DNA of 64,000 nucleotides from Nocardia sp. BMG111209 (GTDB lineage Bacteria > Actinomycetota > Actinomycetes > Mycobacteriales > Mycobacteriaceae). Positions 45,526 to 55,068 of this stretch are shown here, in pieces (position 1 is the stretch's first letter; each line of letters begins with the position of its first letter). A program made the position numbers and the translations under genes. The notes beneath the pieces are model-generated. The model had not been told where the DNA came from. It worked only from the letters and a program-made list of their open reading frames with translations, and did not search any database. Where the stretch lies: assembly GCF_000381925.1 (NCBI RefSeq), contig NZ_KB907309.1, forward strand, positions 1,364,001 to 1,428,000, written 5' to 3'.

Positions 45526-46590
45526 GTGGTGAGCATTGCAATCAACGAGGGTCGCGCGAACGTCGCGATGCTGGGCATCGGCGCCTATCGGCCACGACGG
45601 ATCGTGAGCAATGCCGAGGTGTGCGAGGTTCTGGACTCGTCACCGGAGTGGATCTTCGAGCGCACCGGTATCCGGAACCGGCGCTGGATCAGCGGCGACG
45701 AGACGCTGCGCTCGATGGCGGTCGCCGCCGGCGAGCGGGCGATCGTCAACAGCGGTATCGATCGGTCGAAGATCGGCACGCTGATCCTGGCCACCTCCAG
45801 CTGGCTGACCCTGACCCCGCACGGGGCGCCCACCGTGGCTTTCGATCTGGGTATCAACGGCATTCCCGCCTTCGACCTGACCTCCGGCTGCGGCGGATTC
45901 GGCTACGGCCTCGGTGTCGCGGCCGACCTCATCCGCGCCGGCTCCTCGGAGTACGTGCTGGTGATCGGCGCGGAGACCATGACGGTCGGCCTCGACCCGA
46001 CCGACCGGGGCACCGCGATGATCTTCGGCGACGGCGCCGGTGCGGTGGTGGTCGGGCCCAGCGAGGACAACGGCATCTCCCCGACGGTGTGGGGCAGCGA
46101 CGGCGAGCACGCCGGTTCGATCATGCAGGACGTCGACTTCCTGGAGTACATGCACCGGGCGCAGCGCCTGCAGGGCACCGATCCGGGTGTGGAGCGGATC
46201 GGCCGGATGTCGCTGCGGATGGCGGGCCAGTCGGTGTTCCGCTGGGCGGCGGTGACGCTGCCGCGCGCGCTGTCCACCGCGCTGGATCTGTCCGGGGTGG
46301 CCAAGGAGGACATCGAGGTCTTCGTGCCGCACCAGGCCAACGCCCGCATCAACGAGTTGATGAAGAAGAATCTGGGCCTGGCCGAGGAGATCCCCATGGC
46401 CAACGACATCGAGAACACGGGTAACACCTCCGCGGCCTCGATTCCGCTGGCCATCGAGGAGATGCTCGTGACCGGTAAGGCGAAGGGCGGCCAGCTGGCG
46501 CTGCTGCTCGGCTTCGGCGCCGGGCTGAGCTACGCCGGTCAGGTGGTCACCCTGCCGCCGGCTCCGGCGGAGCCGAGCTTCACCGTCTGA
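45526..46590 (+). CDS. fabH: 3-oxoacyl-ACP synthase III (FabH-like)
   Basis: KAS III condenses an acyl-CoA with malonyl-ACP, linking FAS I products to FAS II in mycolic-acid bacteria. The Cys-His-Asn triad is visible: C122 in TSGCGGFGYG, H269 in VPHQANARI, N300 in TGNTSAAS. The order and the end LLGFGAGLSYAGQVV are typical. The 354-residue length is about 20 longer than M. tuberculosis FabH, with the extra N-terminal residues (VSIAINEGRANVAML) explained by the GTG 45526 start, for which the site is poor. Acyl-chain preference is not readable. Confidence 0.9.
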   Translation: MVSIAINEGRANVAMLGIGAYRPRRIVSNAEVCEVLDSSPEWIFERTGIRNRRWISGDETLRSMAVAAGERAIVNSGIDRSKIGTLILATSSWLTLTPHGAPTVAFDLGINGIPAFDLTSGCGGFGYGLGVAADLIRAGSSEYVLVIGAETMTVGLDPTDRGTAMIFGDGAGAVVVGPSEDNGISPTVWGSDGEHAGSIMQDVDFLEYMHRAQRLQGTDPGVERIGRMSLRMAGQSVFRWAAVTLPRALSTALDLSGVAKEDIEVFVPHQANARINELMKKNLGLAEEIPMANDIENTGNTSAASIPLAIEEMLVTGKAKGGQLALLLGFGAGLSYAGQVVTLPPAPAEPSFTV

Positions 46591-46611
46591 GCGGGCCGGT
46601 GGCCGGATCAC

Positions 46612-47058
46612 TCACAGGCACAACATGATCCGGTCCCGGTCCGCCGGGTCCACCCGAATCGAAATCGTCTCGCCGACAGCGATTTTCGGCTGGTCGATCG
46701 GCGCGACATCGAAAACGATCGTGCCGCGGTAACTTTCGGAGCCCGGTACGGTCAGCTCCAGATCGAGCTGGGTGAGTTCGGTGTGGTGGTCGGTGCGGGT
46801 GAGCGGATGCACGCCCGCCACCGTCGCCCAGCCCTCCAGCCCGTGCCGCCGCAGCCGCCGGTCCGCCCGCGAGGGCACCTGGGCCCACAACATCCCGAGG
46901 CCCACACACGAGCCGAACGCGCCCACCAGCGCCATGATCTGATACGGCAGCGTCCCCGGCGGGGTGTGCCGCACGACCCAGCCCAGCCACAGACCGAGGA
47001 TCATCAGGTACCCGGCGGTCACGCCGAGCACGGTGCGAAGAATGCGTGCGTGGTCCAT
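46612..47058 (-). CDS. Small two-helix membrane protein
   Basis: ATG 47058 follows GGAGG. The 148 residues start with two membrane helices (ILRTVLGVTAGYLMILGLWL and IMALVGAFGSCVGLGMLW). An 80-residue extramembrane beta-rich domain follows (ATVAGVHPLTRTDHHTELTQ, IDQPKIAVGETISIRVDP), in the style of DUF3592-like proteins. Function unknown. It is convergent with the KAS III gene and divergent from the RNA methyltransferase gene. Confidence 0.75.
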   Translation of the reverse strand: MDHARILRTVLGVTAGYLMILGLWLGWVVRHTPPGTLPYQIMALVGAFGSCVGLGMLWAQVPSRADRRLRRHGLEGWATVAGVHPLTRTDHHTELTQLDLELTVPGSESYRGTIVFDVAPIDQPKIAVGETISIRVDPADRDRIMLCL

Positions 47059-47157
47059 CCGACCTCCACCACCGCTGCGACAACTCCAGGATAGGTCCGG
47101 CGGACCCGTTCCCGGGCGGCATCGGCCCGTACGGACCCCCGGTCGGCGGCCACTACG

Positions 47158-47877
47158 ATGACGCTGGTGAACCAGGCCCCGCCATCCGACGACGAGCGAC
47201 TCTCCGGCCCCGCGGCGGACGAATCGGTTCCGGGCCCCACCGAGTGGGGGGAACATCCGCACGGCGTCGGGCCGTGGGTGACCGAATTCGGGACGTCGGC
47301 GCCCGACGATCCGCGGCTGGATCCGGAACTGCTCGCCCACGGTGATCGGCGCAACGTGGTGGACGCCTACCGGTACTGGCGTCGCGAGGAGATCGTCGCG
47401 GATATCGACCGCCGCCGGCACCCGTTCCACGTCGCCATCGAGAATTTCGGGCACGACGCCAATATCGGGACCGTGGTCCGCACCGCCAACGCGTTCGCCG
47501 CGGCCGCGGTGCACATCGTGGGCCGGCGCCGCTGGAATCGCCGGGGTGCCATGGTGACCGACCGCTACCAGCACCTGATGCACCACGCGTCGGTCGGCGA
47601 ACTGCTGGAATTCGCGGCGGCCGCGGGGCTGACCGTGGTCGCGGTGGACAACGTGCCCGGTTCGGTGCCGCTGGAGACGGCCGTACTACCCCGGGACTGC
47701 CTGCTGCTGTTCGGTCAGGAAGGCCCCGGGGTCACCGACGCCGCGCGGGACGCCGCCACGATGACGGTGTCCATCGCGCAGTTCGGCTCGACCCGCAGCA
47801 TCAACGCGGGCGTCGCCGCGGGTATCGCGATGCACGGCTGGATCCGTCAGCACGCCGACCTGAGCGCGGCGTGGTGA
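47158..47877 (+). CDS. SpoU/TrmH-family RNA methyltransferase
   Basis: This SPOUT-class enzyme adds a methyl group from S-adenosylmethionine to a ribose 2'-OH in tRNA or rRNA. The three SpoU motifs are present: NFGHDANIGTVVRTANAF, LLLFGQEGPGVTD and VSIAQFGSTRSINAGVAAGI, forming the knot. The first 55 residues are a poorly conserved extension. GTG 47167 is an alternative start. It corresponds to Rv0380c in position. The target nucleotide is unknown. Confidence 0.88.
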   Translation: MTLVNQAPPSDDERLSGPAADESVPGPTEWGEHPHGVGPWVTEFGTSAPDDPRLDPELLAHGDRRNVVDAYRYWRREEIVADIDRRRHPFHVAIENFGHDANIGTVVRTANAFAAAAVHIVGRRRWNRRGAMVTDRYQHLMHHASVGELLEFAAAAGLTVVAVDNVPGSVPLETAVLPRDCLLLFGQEGPGVTDAARDAATMTVSIAQFGSTRSINAGVAAGIAMHGWIRQHADLSAAW

Positions 47878-47880
47878 CCC

Positions 47881-48921
47881 TCAGCTGAGCTGCACCTGCG
47901 CGATGGCCCGGCCGAACAGCTTCTTCCCGGCCGAGGTGGCGCCCATCAGGACGGTCGCGGTCCGGCGCTCCGGGTCCAGCGACTTGATCCTGCCGGTGAA
48001 GTCGACCGCGGTGGTCTCGAACGGGTACACCGGCACGTAGCCCGCGAACCGCACGCTGTAGCTCTCGATCGCGGTCGGATCGCCGAGCCACTCGGTCAGG
48101 AAGTCCGCACCCAGGCCCATGGTGAGCAGGCCGTGCGCCACGACCGTCGGCAGCCCGGCCAGTTCGGCGGCCCGGTCGCTGAAGTGGATCGGATTGGTGT
48201 CGCCCGAGACGCCCGCGTAGTTCACCAGATCGCCGCGGGAGAGGCGGATGCTGGCCGCGGGCAGTTCCGCGCCGACGGTGAGATCCTCGAACTTCGGCAG
48301 CGTGTGCACGGTCAGCGCGCTACGGCTCACGGCCAGATCCGGCGCGACGTGCGCCTGCTCGAGCGGCAGATCCGACAGGGTCGGGGTCGCGCACTCGGCC
48401 TCGGTGTCGCGCATCACCACATCCTCGACCAGCCGCACGATATCGGGGTCGACCTGCTCGCCGAGCCGGACCACGATGGTCGCGACGCCGGTCTGCACCA
48501 CCTCGCCGTGCTGGTCGATCATGGTGGCGCGGACCGCGACGAAGTCGTTGCCGCGCACCCGCCGGATCGACTCGATCTCCGTCTCGCAGTCCACCCGATC
48601 CCCGGCCAGCAGCGGCCGGTGCAGTTCGAAGACCTGATCGGTCTGCAGGATCTGCGACAGGTCGTAGTGCGAGAGCACCGTGTTGAGCAGGGCCTTGGTG
48701 GTGGTCATGCCGATCACCGACGAGAAGGTCGGCGGGGCGACGAGGGTGTCGTAGCCGAGCTTGCCGGCATCGGTCTCGTATCGGTGGGCGGGATGACTGT
48801 TGCGCACCGCGCGCGCGAACTCCCGGACCTTCTCCCGCCCGATGTCGTAGTGGTCGCTGACTCGGTAGTGCCGACCGGCCAGTTCCGTGGCAACCGGTGC
48901 GTCGGACGCCGACTCGGGCAT
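47881..48921 (-). CDS. Fused HadA/HadB-type (3R)-hydroxyacyl-ACP dehydratase
   Basis: The 346-residue protein joins two hot-dog domains. The N-terminal half (YDIGREKVREFARAVRNSHP, DTLVAPPTFSSV) is the HadA-like stabilising half. The C-terminal half has the hydratase-2 catalytic motif with Asp and His in YAGVSGDTNPIHFSDRAA. In mycobacteria these are separate HadA and HadB/C subunits of FAS II; the fused form is known in related genera. It dehydrates hydroxyacyl chains in fatty acid or mycolate elongation, or acts on hydroxyacyl-CoA. ATG 48921 is preceded by an AGGA. The gene converges with the methyltransferase gene, 3 bp apart. Confidence 0.88.
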   Translation of the reverse strand: MPESASDAPVATELAGRHYRVSDHYDIGREKVREFARAVRNSHPAHRYETDAGKLGYDTLVAPPTFSSVIGMTTTKALLNTVLSHYDLSQILQTDQVFELHRPLLAGDRVDCETEIESIRRVRGNDFVAVRATMIDQHGEVVQTGVATIVVRLGEQVDPDIVRLVEDVVMRDTEAECATPTLSDLPLEQAHVAPDLAVSRSALTVHTLPKFEDLTVGAELPAASIRLSRGDLVNYAGVSGDTNPIHFSDRAAELAGLPTVVAHGLLTMGLGADFLTEWLGDPTAIESYSVRFAGYVPVYPFETTAVDFTGRIKSLDPERRTATVLMGATSAGKKLFGRAIAQVQLS

Positions 48922-49156
48922 GGTCCTGTGCTCCTGATTCCGATTCGCATAATCTGACGCAACCGCACGCCAGAATCCGGGCAATGCTACGGCGTCTGTG
49001 GACTGGCTTCCAGTTGTCTGTGATGTTCATCGCGCGACGCGGCGACAATGTCACAATGACGCCGTAACACGCGTACGACACGCAGGAAAATGCCGCGAAT
49101 CCCCGATATCGGCGTGCCTTGCCGCGGTGGCTCCGGTGCGTCACCGCGGCGCGTCG

Positions 49157-52100
49157 TCAGCGGTTAGCGGGCGGATCGCAGACCTTCCAGTTGCCGTCGA
49201 GGTGCTGCAGATCGAAGGTGCGCGCGACCGGCTTGTCCGGCGCGGCATCGGTGTAGACGCCCGCCTGCGCGACCGCCTTGTCCCCGGTGATCTGGACGGA
49301 TTCGATACTCGACACCTTCGGGATCTTCTTCTGATCGGCCGACAGTTTGTGCACGCCGTCGAACTGATCGGCCGCGATGTTCTGGTAGAAGTCGTGCAGC
49401 GGACCGCAGGTCGTATCGCGCAACTTGCCGAGATCACCGTCCGACAGCGCCGAGGTGTAGGACCCGATGGCCTTGCGCACCTGCGCTTCCGGCGAATTGC
49501 TGGTGGCGTGCTGCACCACCCCGATGACCACGCCGAGTACCACCAGCACCGCGACCACCGCCGCCGCGCCGAGGATCAGCGGACGCCGGAGCCCACCGGT
49601 GGTTCCCGTGGCCGCGGCGGCCGGCGGTACCTGCTGCGGCGCCGCCATCGGCCGGGGCCCGATGCCCGGTTTCGGGGACACCACCTGCGGCGCGGCGACC
49701 GTGGGCTGCGCATCGGCCGGCGACGGCGCGATACCCGGCCGCGGGGGCGCGGCATTCTGCGCGGGCGCCGACGGACCCTGCGGCCCCGCATTCTTCGGCC
49801 CCGCACCCGGCCGCGGCGTGACCGGCGGCTTGCCGACCGGCGCGGCGCCACCGGGCGCCGACACGATCCGATCGGTACCGGCCGCCGGACCGGTACGCAA
49901 CTTCTCCGTGGCGCCCGGATCCGGGCGCTGCACCGGCAGAATCGTGGTCCGGTCGTTGGACGGGTCGGACACCTTCGGAATCGCGACGGTCTTCGGATCC
50001 TCGACCGAGGACTGCTCCATCGCGGCCCGCACCGCATCGACGGTGGCCCGGGGAATCGCCATCGTCTTCGCCTCGGACGCATCGTCTTCCGCCGTACCCG
50101 AACCGGAACCCGAACCCGCACCGGACCTTCCACCGGCAACGTTCCCGGCCCCCTGCTGCGCCGCGGGCCGATCCTGCGCAGGCGCCCCCGATTGCCCTGC
50201 CGCACCGGGCCGTTCCGGCCGCGTCCCCGGCTTGCCCTGTCCCGCAGGCGAATTCCCGAACCGCACGGTCTCTTCGTCGCCGTCGGCCGCCGCTCCCGGA
50301 ATACCGCCCGGCACACCGGATCCACCCGGCGCCCCGGGCCGCCCCGGACCGCCGGACCGGGCCGGGCCACCCGGACCACCGCTCCCCGGCGCGACGACAC
50401 CCGGCCGATCGACGACCCCACCCGACGCGGAGCCCGGCCCACCCGCCGCTCCCGCGGAACCGCTACCGAATACGTTGTTGCCCTGAACATTTCGCGAGTC
50501 ACCCGACCCACGCCCGGACCCACCCGGCGCACTCCCGGAACCCGCGGCGGCAGAGCTCCCCGGCCCCCGGCCCGATTCACCGAACCCCTTGGGCCCCTGC
50601 GAACTACCGGACCCACCCGGCGCCCCGGCGGAACCACCGGAAGCACTCGCGGCCGCCCCACCGGAAACTGCCGAACCACCACCGGAACCACTGGACGCGC
50701 CACCGGGCCGCCCCGGCGAATTCACGCCGCGACCGAAACCACCCGCAGCACCGCCCTGCGCATTCCCCGGTCCACCCGGCGCACCCGAACCCGGAGCCGC
50801 CCCGGTCCCACCGGAGCCTGCCGGACCACCCGGTGCCCGCGTGGAACCACGAGATACCGCACCGGCACCACCCGCTGTTCCGCCGGACCCGGGCACCCCA
50901 CCACCGGCTTGCCTGTCCGCGTCTCGGGACGTATCGCCCGCGGGACGTCCCGGCCCACCGGCGCTCCGAGTGTCGCCAACCGAACTACCTGGCCCACCGG
51001 GGGGGCGATTCGAGCCGACATTTCGAGGGTCGTCAGCGACGCCTCCGGGCCCACCCGGACGGCGATCCGCACCGGAACCCCGAGAGTCGTCGCCCGATCC
51101 GCCCGGCGAGCGGTCCGAGCCGGCGTTTCGGACGTCAGCAGGACCACCCAACCCACCCGGACGGCGAGTAGCGCCGGTACCCCGACTGTCGTCGGCGGGA
51201 CTGCCCGGTCCGCCGGGCGAGCGGTTCGCGCCGGTACCCCGACTGTCGTCAGTGGCACTCCCTGGTCCGCCGGGCGAGCGGTTCGCGCCGGTACCCCGAC
51301 TGTCGTCAGCGGCACTCCCTGGTCCGCCGGGCGAGCGAGTCGCGCCGGTACCTCGAGTGTCATCGGCAGGACTGCCCGGCCCGCCTGGTGAGCGAGTAGC
51401 GCCGATATTCCGAGCGCTGTCAGCGAAGCTGCCCAGCCCACTCTGGCGGCGAGTAGCGCCGGTGCCTCGGGTGTCGTCGGCAGGATTACCCGGTCCGCCT
51501 GGTGAGCGATTCGTGCCGGTGTCTCGGGTGTCGTCGGCAGGACTGCCCGGTCCGCCTGGTGAGCGAGTTGCGCCGGTACCCCGCGCGTCATCAGCGGGAC
51601 CACCCATCCCACCCGGGGGGCGGGTAGCGCCGGTGCCTCGAGTGTCGTCGGCGGGATTACCCAGCCCACCTGTCGAGCGGTTCGCGCCGGTACTCCGAGC
51701 GTCCTCGGTGGAACTGCCCGGTCCTCCCTGGGAGCGGTCCGAGCCGGTGTTTCGGATGTCGGCGGGACTACCCGATCCGCCCGGGGAACGGTTCGAGCCG
51801 ACGTTTCGAGAGTCGTCTGCGGAGCCACCCGGTCTGCCGGGGGAGCGGTTCGCGCCGGTGTCCCGAGTGTCGTCAGCGGGGCGGCCCGGCCCGGATGTGG
51901 GGCGGCTCGCGCCGTAGTTCCGAGTCTCGTCGCCGGAGCCGCCTGCCGCACTCGACTGATTACCAGCGCCGCGGGTGTCGTCAACCGGCTGACCGAACAT
52001 GCTCACGGAGCTGCTGGAAGGGGTCCCCGGGCCTCCCGCAGTGTCTTCCGTACCGCGCTTGTCATCGACCATGCGGCCGAACATGTTCACCGAACTGGAT

Positions 52101-53074
52101 CTGTCCGCAGGGCGGTCCGGGGCATTCCCCGTGTCACGCTTGTCGTCGGCAGGGCGGCCGAACATGTCCACCGAGCTGCCGGAATCGTCACCCGGCCGCC
52201 CGGATGAGGGGGAGCCGCCACCGGCTGCCGATCCACCCGGCGTCCTACCGGAGACACTGTCGGCGGAACCACCCGGACGGCCGCTCGCGGCGTTGCCGCT
52301 GACCGCAGAGTCCCCCGCACTACCGGATGACCGGCCCGATGCCGCAGACGCACCGAGACCCCCACCATCGGGCCGCCCGCCCGAAGCTGCCGAACCGCGG
52401 AGCCCTCCGCCGGACTGTCCGGCCGCAGCGGATGCCGAGCCGGACGCCGCCTCTGTCGAGCCGAATCGACCGGGCACCCGGGACGATGTGCCACCCTGAG
52501 CGTCGGACCGCCCGGGAACGGAACCGCCGGATGCAGGCGAGCGACTGGACGTTCCCGCCGAGCCGCCGGACGCCGCGGCCGCGTCACCGGATCCACCGCT
52601 CGACCCCTTCGACGCGTCACCGGAACCGGCCCCACCGGATCCTTCCGCAGGACGGGACGCATCGGTCGACCGCCCGAACATGTCGACATCACCACTGGGC
52701 CGCCGCGATGCATCGGAACCACGAGCACCCGAGTTCGCCGCATCCGCCCGATCCGCGCCACCACTGCCCCGATCGGGGGACTTCCCTGCCCGGTCCCCGG
52801 CCGAGCCGGTCGGCACCGGGGTGGTCGCGTCGGCGCCGGACTGGTCCGCGGCCGGTTTCGCCGTCTTGGCGGACGGTGTGCGGCGGAACACCTGGGTGCG
52901 CGCCGACGGGGACGCCAGCGGTTCGGTGGGTGCGCTCGGGCCAGGCGCGCGGGCGATGCGCTGGGTCTGCGCCGTTTCGGGCGCGTCACCGGAGCCGGAT
53001 GACGGGGTGCGGGACGGACGCTGCTCGGCACCCGAACCCGGTTGCGGCTTCTGGTCGTCGTTCAGGTCGGACAC
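49157..53074 (-). CDS. Giant repeat protein with membrane helix and DUF4878-like domain
   Basis: The 1305-residue frame from GTG 53074 (site GAGGGG) ends in a recognisable unit: one membrane helix (about 1175-1197, LILGAAAVVAVLVVLGVVIG) and a 110-residue extracytoplasmic domain with two cysteines (SPEAQVRKAIGSYTSALSDG, TCGPLHDFYQ, NWKVCDPP), as in DUF4878-like lipoprotein-type domains. M. tuberculosis Rv0361, next to the same DUF3151 neighbour, is about 275 residues, so about 1000 residues are extra. These contain four MFGR/MFGQ motifs and 16-17 tandem copies of an 18-19-residue unit of the type SPGGPGSPADDTRGTGATR, then Gly/Ser-rich sequence. The large domain is cytosolic by topology. Function unknown. 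Confidence 0.82.
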   Translation of the reverse strand: MSDLNDDQKPQPGSGAEQRPSRTPSSGSGDAPETAQTQRIARAPGPSAPTEPLASPSARTQVFRRTPSAKTAKPAADQSGADATTPVPTGSAGDRAGKSPDRGSGGADRADAANSGARGSDASRRPSGDVDMFGRSTDASRPAEGSGGAGSGDASKGSSGGSGDAAAASGGSAGTSSRSPASGGSVPGRSDAQGGTSSRVPGRFGSTEAASGSASAAAGQSGGGLRGSAASGGRPDGGGLGASAASGRSSGSAGDSAVSGNAASGRPGGSADSVSGRTPGGSAAGGGSPSSGRPGDDSGSSVDMFGRPADDKRDTGNAPDRPADRSSSVNMFGRMVDDKRGTEDTAGGPGTPSSSSVSMFGQPVDDTRGAGNQSSAAGGSGDETRNYGASRPTSGPGRPADDTRDTGANRSPGRPGGSADDSRNVGSNRSPGGSGSPADIRNTGSDRSQGGPGSSTEDARSTGANRSTGGLGNPADDTRGTGATRPPGGMGGPADDARGTGATRSPGGPGSPADDTRDTGTNRSPGGPGNPADDTRGTGATRRQSGLGSFADSARNIGATRSPGGPGSPADDTRGTGATRSPGGPGSAADDSRGTGANRSPGGPGSATDDSRGTGANRSPGGPGSPADDSRGTGATRRPGGLGGPADVRNAGSDRSPGGSGDDSRGSGADRRPGGPGGVADDPRNVGSNRPPGGPGSSVGDTRSAGGPGRPAGDTSRDADRQAGGGVPGSGGTAGGAGAVSRGSTRAPGGPAGSGGTGAAPGSGAPGGPGNAQGGAAGGFGRGVNSPGRPGGASSGSGGGSAVSGGAAASASGGSAGAPGGSGSSQGPKGFGESGRGPGSSAAAGSGSAPGGSGRGSGDSRNVQGNNVFGSGSAGAAGGPGSASGGVVDRPGVVAPGSGGPGGPARSGGPGRPGAPGGSGVPGGIPGAAADGDEETVRFGNSPAGQGKPGTRPERPGAAGQSGAPAQDRPAAQQGAGNVAGGRSGAGSGSGSGTAEDDASEAKTMAIPRATVDAVRAAMEQSSVEDPKTVAIPKVSDPSNDRTTILPVQRPDPGATEKLRTGPAAGTDRIVSAPGGAAPVGKPPVTPRPGAGPKNAGPQGPSAPAQNAAPPRPGIAPSPADAQPTVAAPQVVSPKPGIGPRPMAAPQQVPPAAAATGTTGGLRRPLILGAAAVVAVLVVLGVVIGVVQHATSNSPEAQVRKAIGSYTSALSDGDLGKLRDTTCGPLHDFYQNIAADQFDGVHKLSADQKKIPKVSSIESVQITGDKAVAQAGVYTDAAPDKPVARTFDLQHLDGNWKVCDPPANR
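50930..51900. repeat. In-frame tandem array of about 57-bp units
   Basis: About 17 copies, each 54-57 bp, code for SPGGPGSPADDTRGTGATR-type units in the giant protein. Neighbouring copies near 51180-51360 are almost identical, while the ends are diverged, the usual picture of unequal crossing-over with central homogenisation. Lengths keep the reading frame. Confidence 0.9.
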
Positions 53075-53173
53075 TTGCTACCCCTCGCTCGGCATCGGCG
53101 GTCAATCGTTCTACAGGGATGTACCGTCGGTCAGCCTAACGAGCAATTCGGGCGCCGGTGCACAATGAAGCGC

Positions 53174-53617
53174 ATGACCTCGTTCGGTGATCTGCTCGGA
53201 CCCCAACCGGTACTACTGCCCGAAATCTCCGATGCGGAGGACGCGCTGCTCGGCAAAGAGGATCCGGTGCAGGTCGCGGCCGCGCATCCGGCCGCCTCCG
53301 TGGCCTGGGCACAGCTCGCCGAGGATGCCCTCGACCGGGCCGACGCCGCCGGGACGGAGATCGGCCTCGATACCGTCGCCGCCTACGCCTTCGCACGGAC
53401 CGGTTACCACCGCGGCCTGGATCTGCTGCGCCGCAACGGCTGGAAGGGTTTCGGCCCGGTGCCGTGGAGCCACGAGCCCAACCGCGGCTTCCTGCGCAGC
53501 GTCGGTGCGCTGGCCAAGGCCGCCCGCGCGATCGGCGAGACCGAGGAGTACGCGCGCTGCCTCGACCTGCTCGAGGACTGCGATCCCCGCGCCGCCGCCG
53601 AACTCGGCCTGAGCTGA
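53174..53617 (+). CDS. DUF3151 family protein
   Basis: The 147-residue cytosolic protein matches the actinobacterial DUF3151 family (M. tuberculosis Rv0360c) by MTSFGDLLGPQPVLLPE, AYAFARTGYHRGLDLLRRNG and WKGFGPVPWSHEPNRGFLR. ATG 53174 has GAAG in place before it; ATG 53165 is three codons earlier. It is divergent from the giant repeat protein gene and its function is not known. Confidence 0.9.
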   Translation: MTSFGDLLGPQPVLLPEISDAEDALLGKEDPVQVAAAHPAASVAWAQLAEDALDRADAAGTEIGLDTVAAYAFARTGYHRGLDLLRRNGWKGFGPVPWSHEPNRGFLRSVGALAKAARAIGETEEYARCLDLLEDCDPRAAAELGLS

Positions 53618-53636
53618 CGGCCGGTACCAGCGGCAA

Positions 53637-54782
53637 TTGACCAACGGAACCTCGTTCGACGCTGTCCGTGACACGAGTCGGCAGCGTCTGCACAACGGCT
53701 GGCAGCGACTGCGCCGGTCGGCGCTGCCGATCCTGCAGTGCGCGGTCGGTGCGGCGCTGTCCTGGTTCATCGCGCATCGGGTGATCGGCCATCCCCAGCC
53801 GTTCTTCGCGCCGACCGCCGCCGTCGTCTCGATCGGCGTCTCGTTCGGCGCGCGGTTGCGGCGGTCGGTGGAGTTGGTGGCCGGCGTCACCGTCGGAATC
53901 GGCATCGGGGATTTCTTCATCTCCCGGGTCGGGACCGGACCGTGGCAGATCGCGCTGGTGGTCGCGGTGGCCATGTCGATCGCGATCTTCCTCGACGGCG
54001 GCGCCATCATCCCGATGCAGGCGGCCGGTTCGGCGGTGCTGGTCGCGACGCTGATGCCGCCGCACACCGGCGGCAGCGGCCTGCGCATGATCGACGCCCT
54101 GATCGGTGGCCTGGTCGGCGTGGTCGTGGTGGCGGTCATCCCGCTGCATCCGGTGCGCCGGGCCCGCCGCCAGGCCGCGGACATCCTGGGCGTGATGAGC
54201 GCCGCACTGGTCCGCTGCGCCGACGGACTGCACGAACAGGATCCGGAGAAGATCCGTACCGCCCTGGATTCGGTGCGCGGCACCCAGCCGCAGATCGACA
54301 GCCTGCGCAGCATCCTGGAGGGCGGTCGCGAGCTGAGCCGGGTGTCCCCGCTGTACTGGAACGCTCGCACCCGGCTCGACGCCCTGCGCGCGACCGCGGA
54401 CCCGCTCGACAACGCGGTCCGCAACACCCGCGTGCTGTTGCGCCGCGCGCTCAGCCTGGTCCTGGACGACGAGATCCTGAACCCGCGACTGGTCGACGAG
54501 GTCGAGCAGCTCGGCGCGGCCACCGATGTGGTCCGTCGTTTCATGCTGGTGGGCCCGCGCGAACAACCGGACGCCGCGGAGACCACCCGGATCCTGCGCC
54601 GGGTCGCCAAGGGCGCCACGAAGGATCTGATCGACGACGCGGGACTGTCCGCGCACGTGGTGTTCGCCCAGATCCGCTCGGTCGTGGTGGATCTGATGCA
54701 GGTCTGCGGGGTGCGCCGGCTGTCCGCGCTCGCGCTGCTGCCGCCGACGGTGAACCGGCCGTACGTGGAGCCCGTGGACTGA
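53637..54782 (+). CDS. FUSC-type membrane protein (aromatic acid exporter family)
   Basis: The 381-residue protein has several membrane helices in the N-terminal half (LPILQCAVGAALSWFIAHRV, FFAPTAAVVSIGVSFGARL, IALVVAVAMSIAIFLDGGA) and a soluble helical C-terminal half. This is the arrangement of FUSC/ArAE proteins thought to export small aromatic compounds. TTG 53637 is the start by frame with MTNGTSFDAV; the ribosome binding site is weak. It is 19 bp after DUF3151 and likely in its operon. The cargo is unknown. Confidence 0.82.
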   Translation: MTNGTSFDAVRDTSRQRLHNGWQRLRRSALPILQCAVGAALSWFIAHRVIGHPQPFFAPTAAVVSIGVSFGARLRRSVELVAGVTVGIGIGDFFISRVGTGPWQIALVVAVAMSIAIFLDGGAIIPMQAAGSAVLVATLMPPHTGGSGLRMIDALIGGLVGVVVVAVIPLHPVRRARRQAADILGVMSAALVRCADGLHEQDPEKIRTALDSVRGTQPQIDSLRSILEGGRELSRVSPLYWNARTRLDALRATADPLDNAVRNTRVLLRRALSLVLDDEILNPRLVDEVEQLGAATDVVRRFMLVGPREQPDAAETTRILRRVAKGATKDLIDDAGLSAHVVFAQIRSVVVDLMQVCGVRRLSALALLPPTVNRPYVEPVD

Positions 54783-54849
54783 TTCCGGCCACTTTTCGGG
54801 TAGTGCGCTACTCGTGTGACCGGCGTACCGGCCCAATACCGTTCATGGT

Positions 54850-54881
54850 GTGACCGCGTCCACGAGGGGTGGCGCGGTCAC
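54850..54881. terminator. Hairpin in the convergent spacer after FUSC gene
   Basis: A 9-bp perfect inverted repeat (54850-54858 with 54873-54881) with a 14-nt loop lies 68 bp beyond the FUSC stop and before the convergent M50 gene. No T-run follows, so its role as a terminator is uncertain. The remaining spacer shows no gene. Confidence 0.3.
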
Positions 54882-55068
54882 GGAGTTCGCACCGGTGGTG
54901 GATCGCCAGGTCGGCCGGAGGCGCGAATCCGCCGACGCCGGGCCGCCACGCCATGGGAGGGGCAGGCCGGCCCGGGGCAGCGATTCGCAGGGTGTGGCGG
55001 CGGGCACCGGTCCGGCGGCCACCCCGGCGCGGACAGACATCCGGCTCGGCGCCGGAAGCGGACCGGGC

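Noticed and set aside
50589..51917. A 442-codon plus-strand Pro-rich frame resembling a repeat protein
   Set aside because: It is the antisense image of the giant repeat protein, which has a start site, membrane helix and conserved C-terminal domain.
54850..55068. A small gene in the convergent spacer after the FUSC gene
   Set aside because: The open frame starting at GTG 54850 continues antisense into the M50 gene and has no ribosome binding site or domain.
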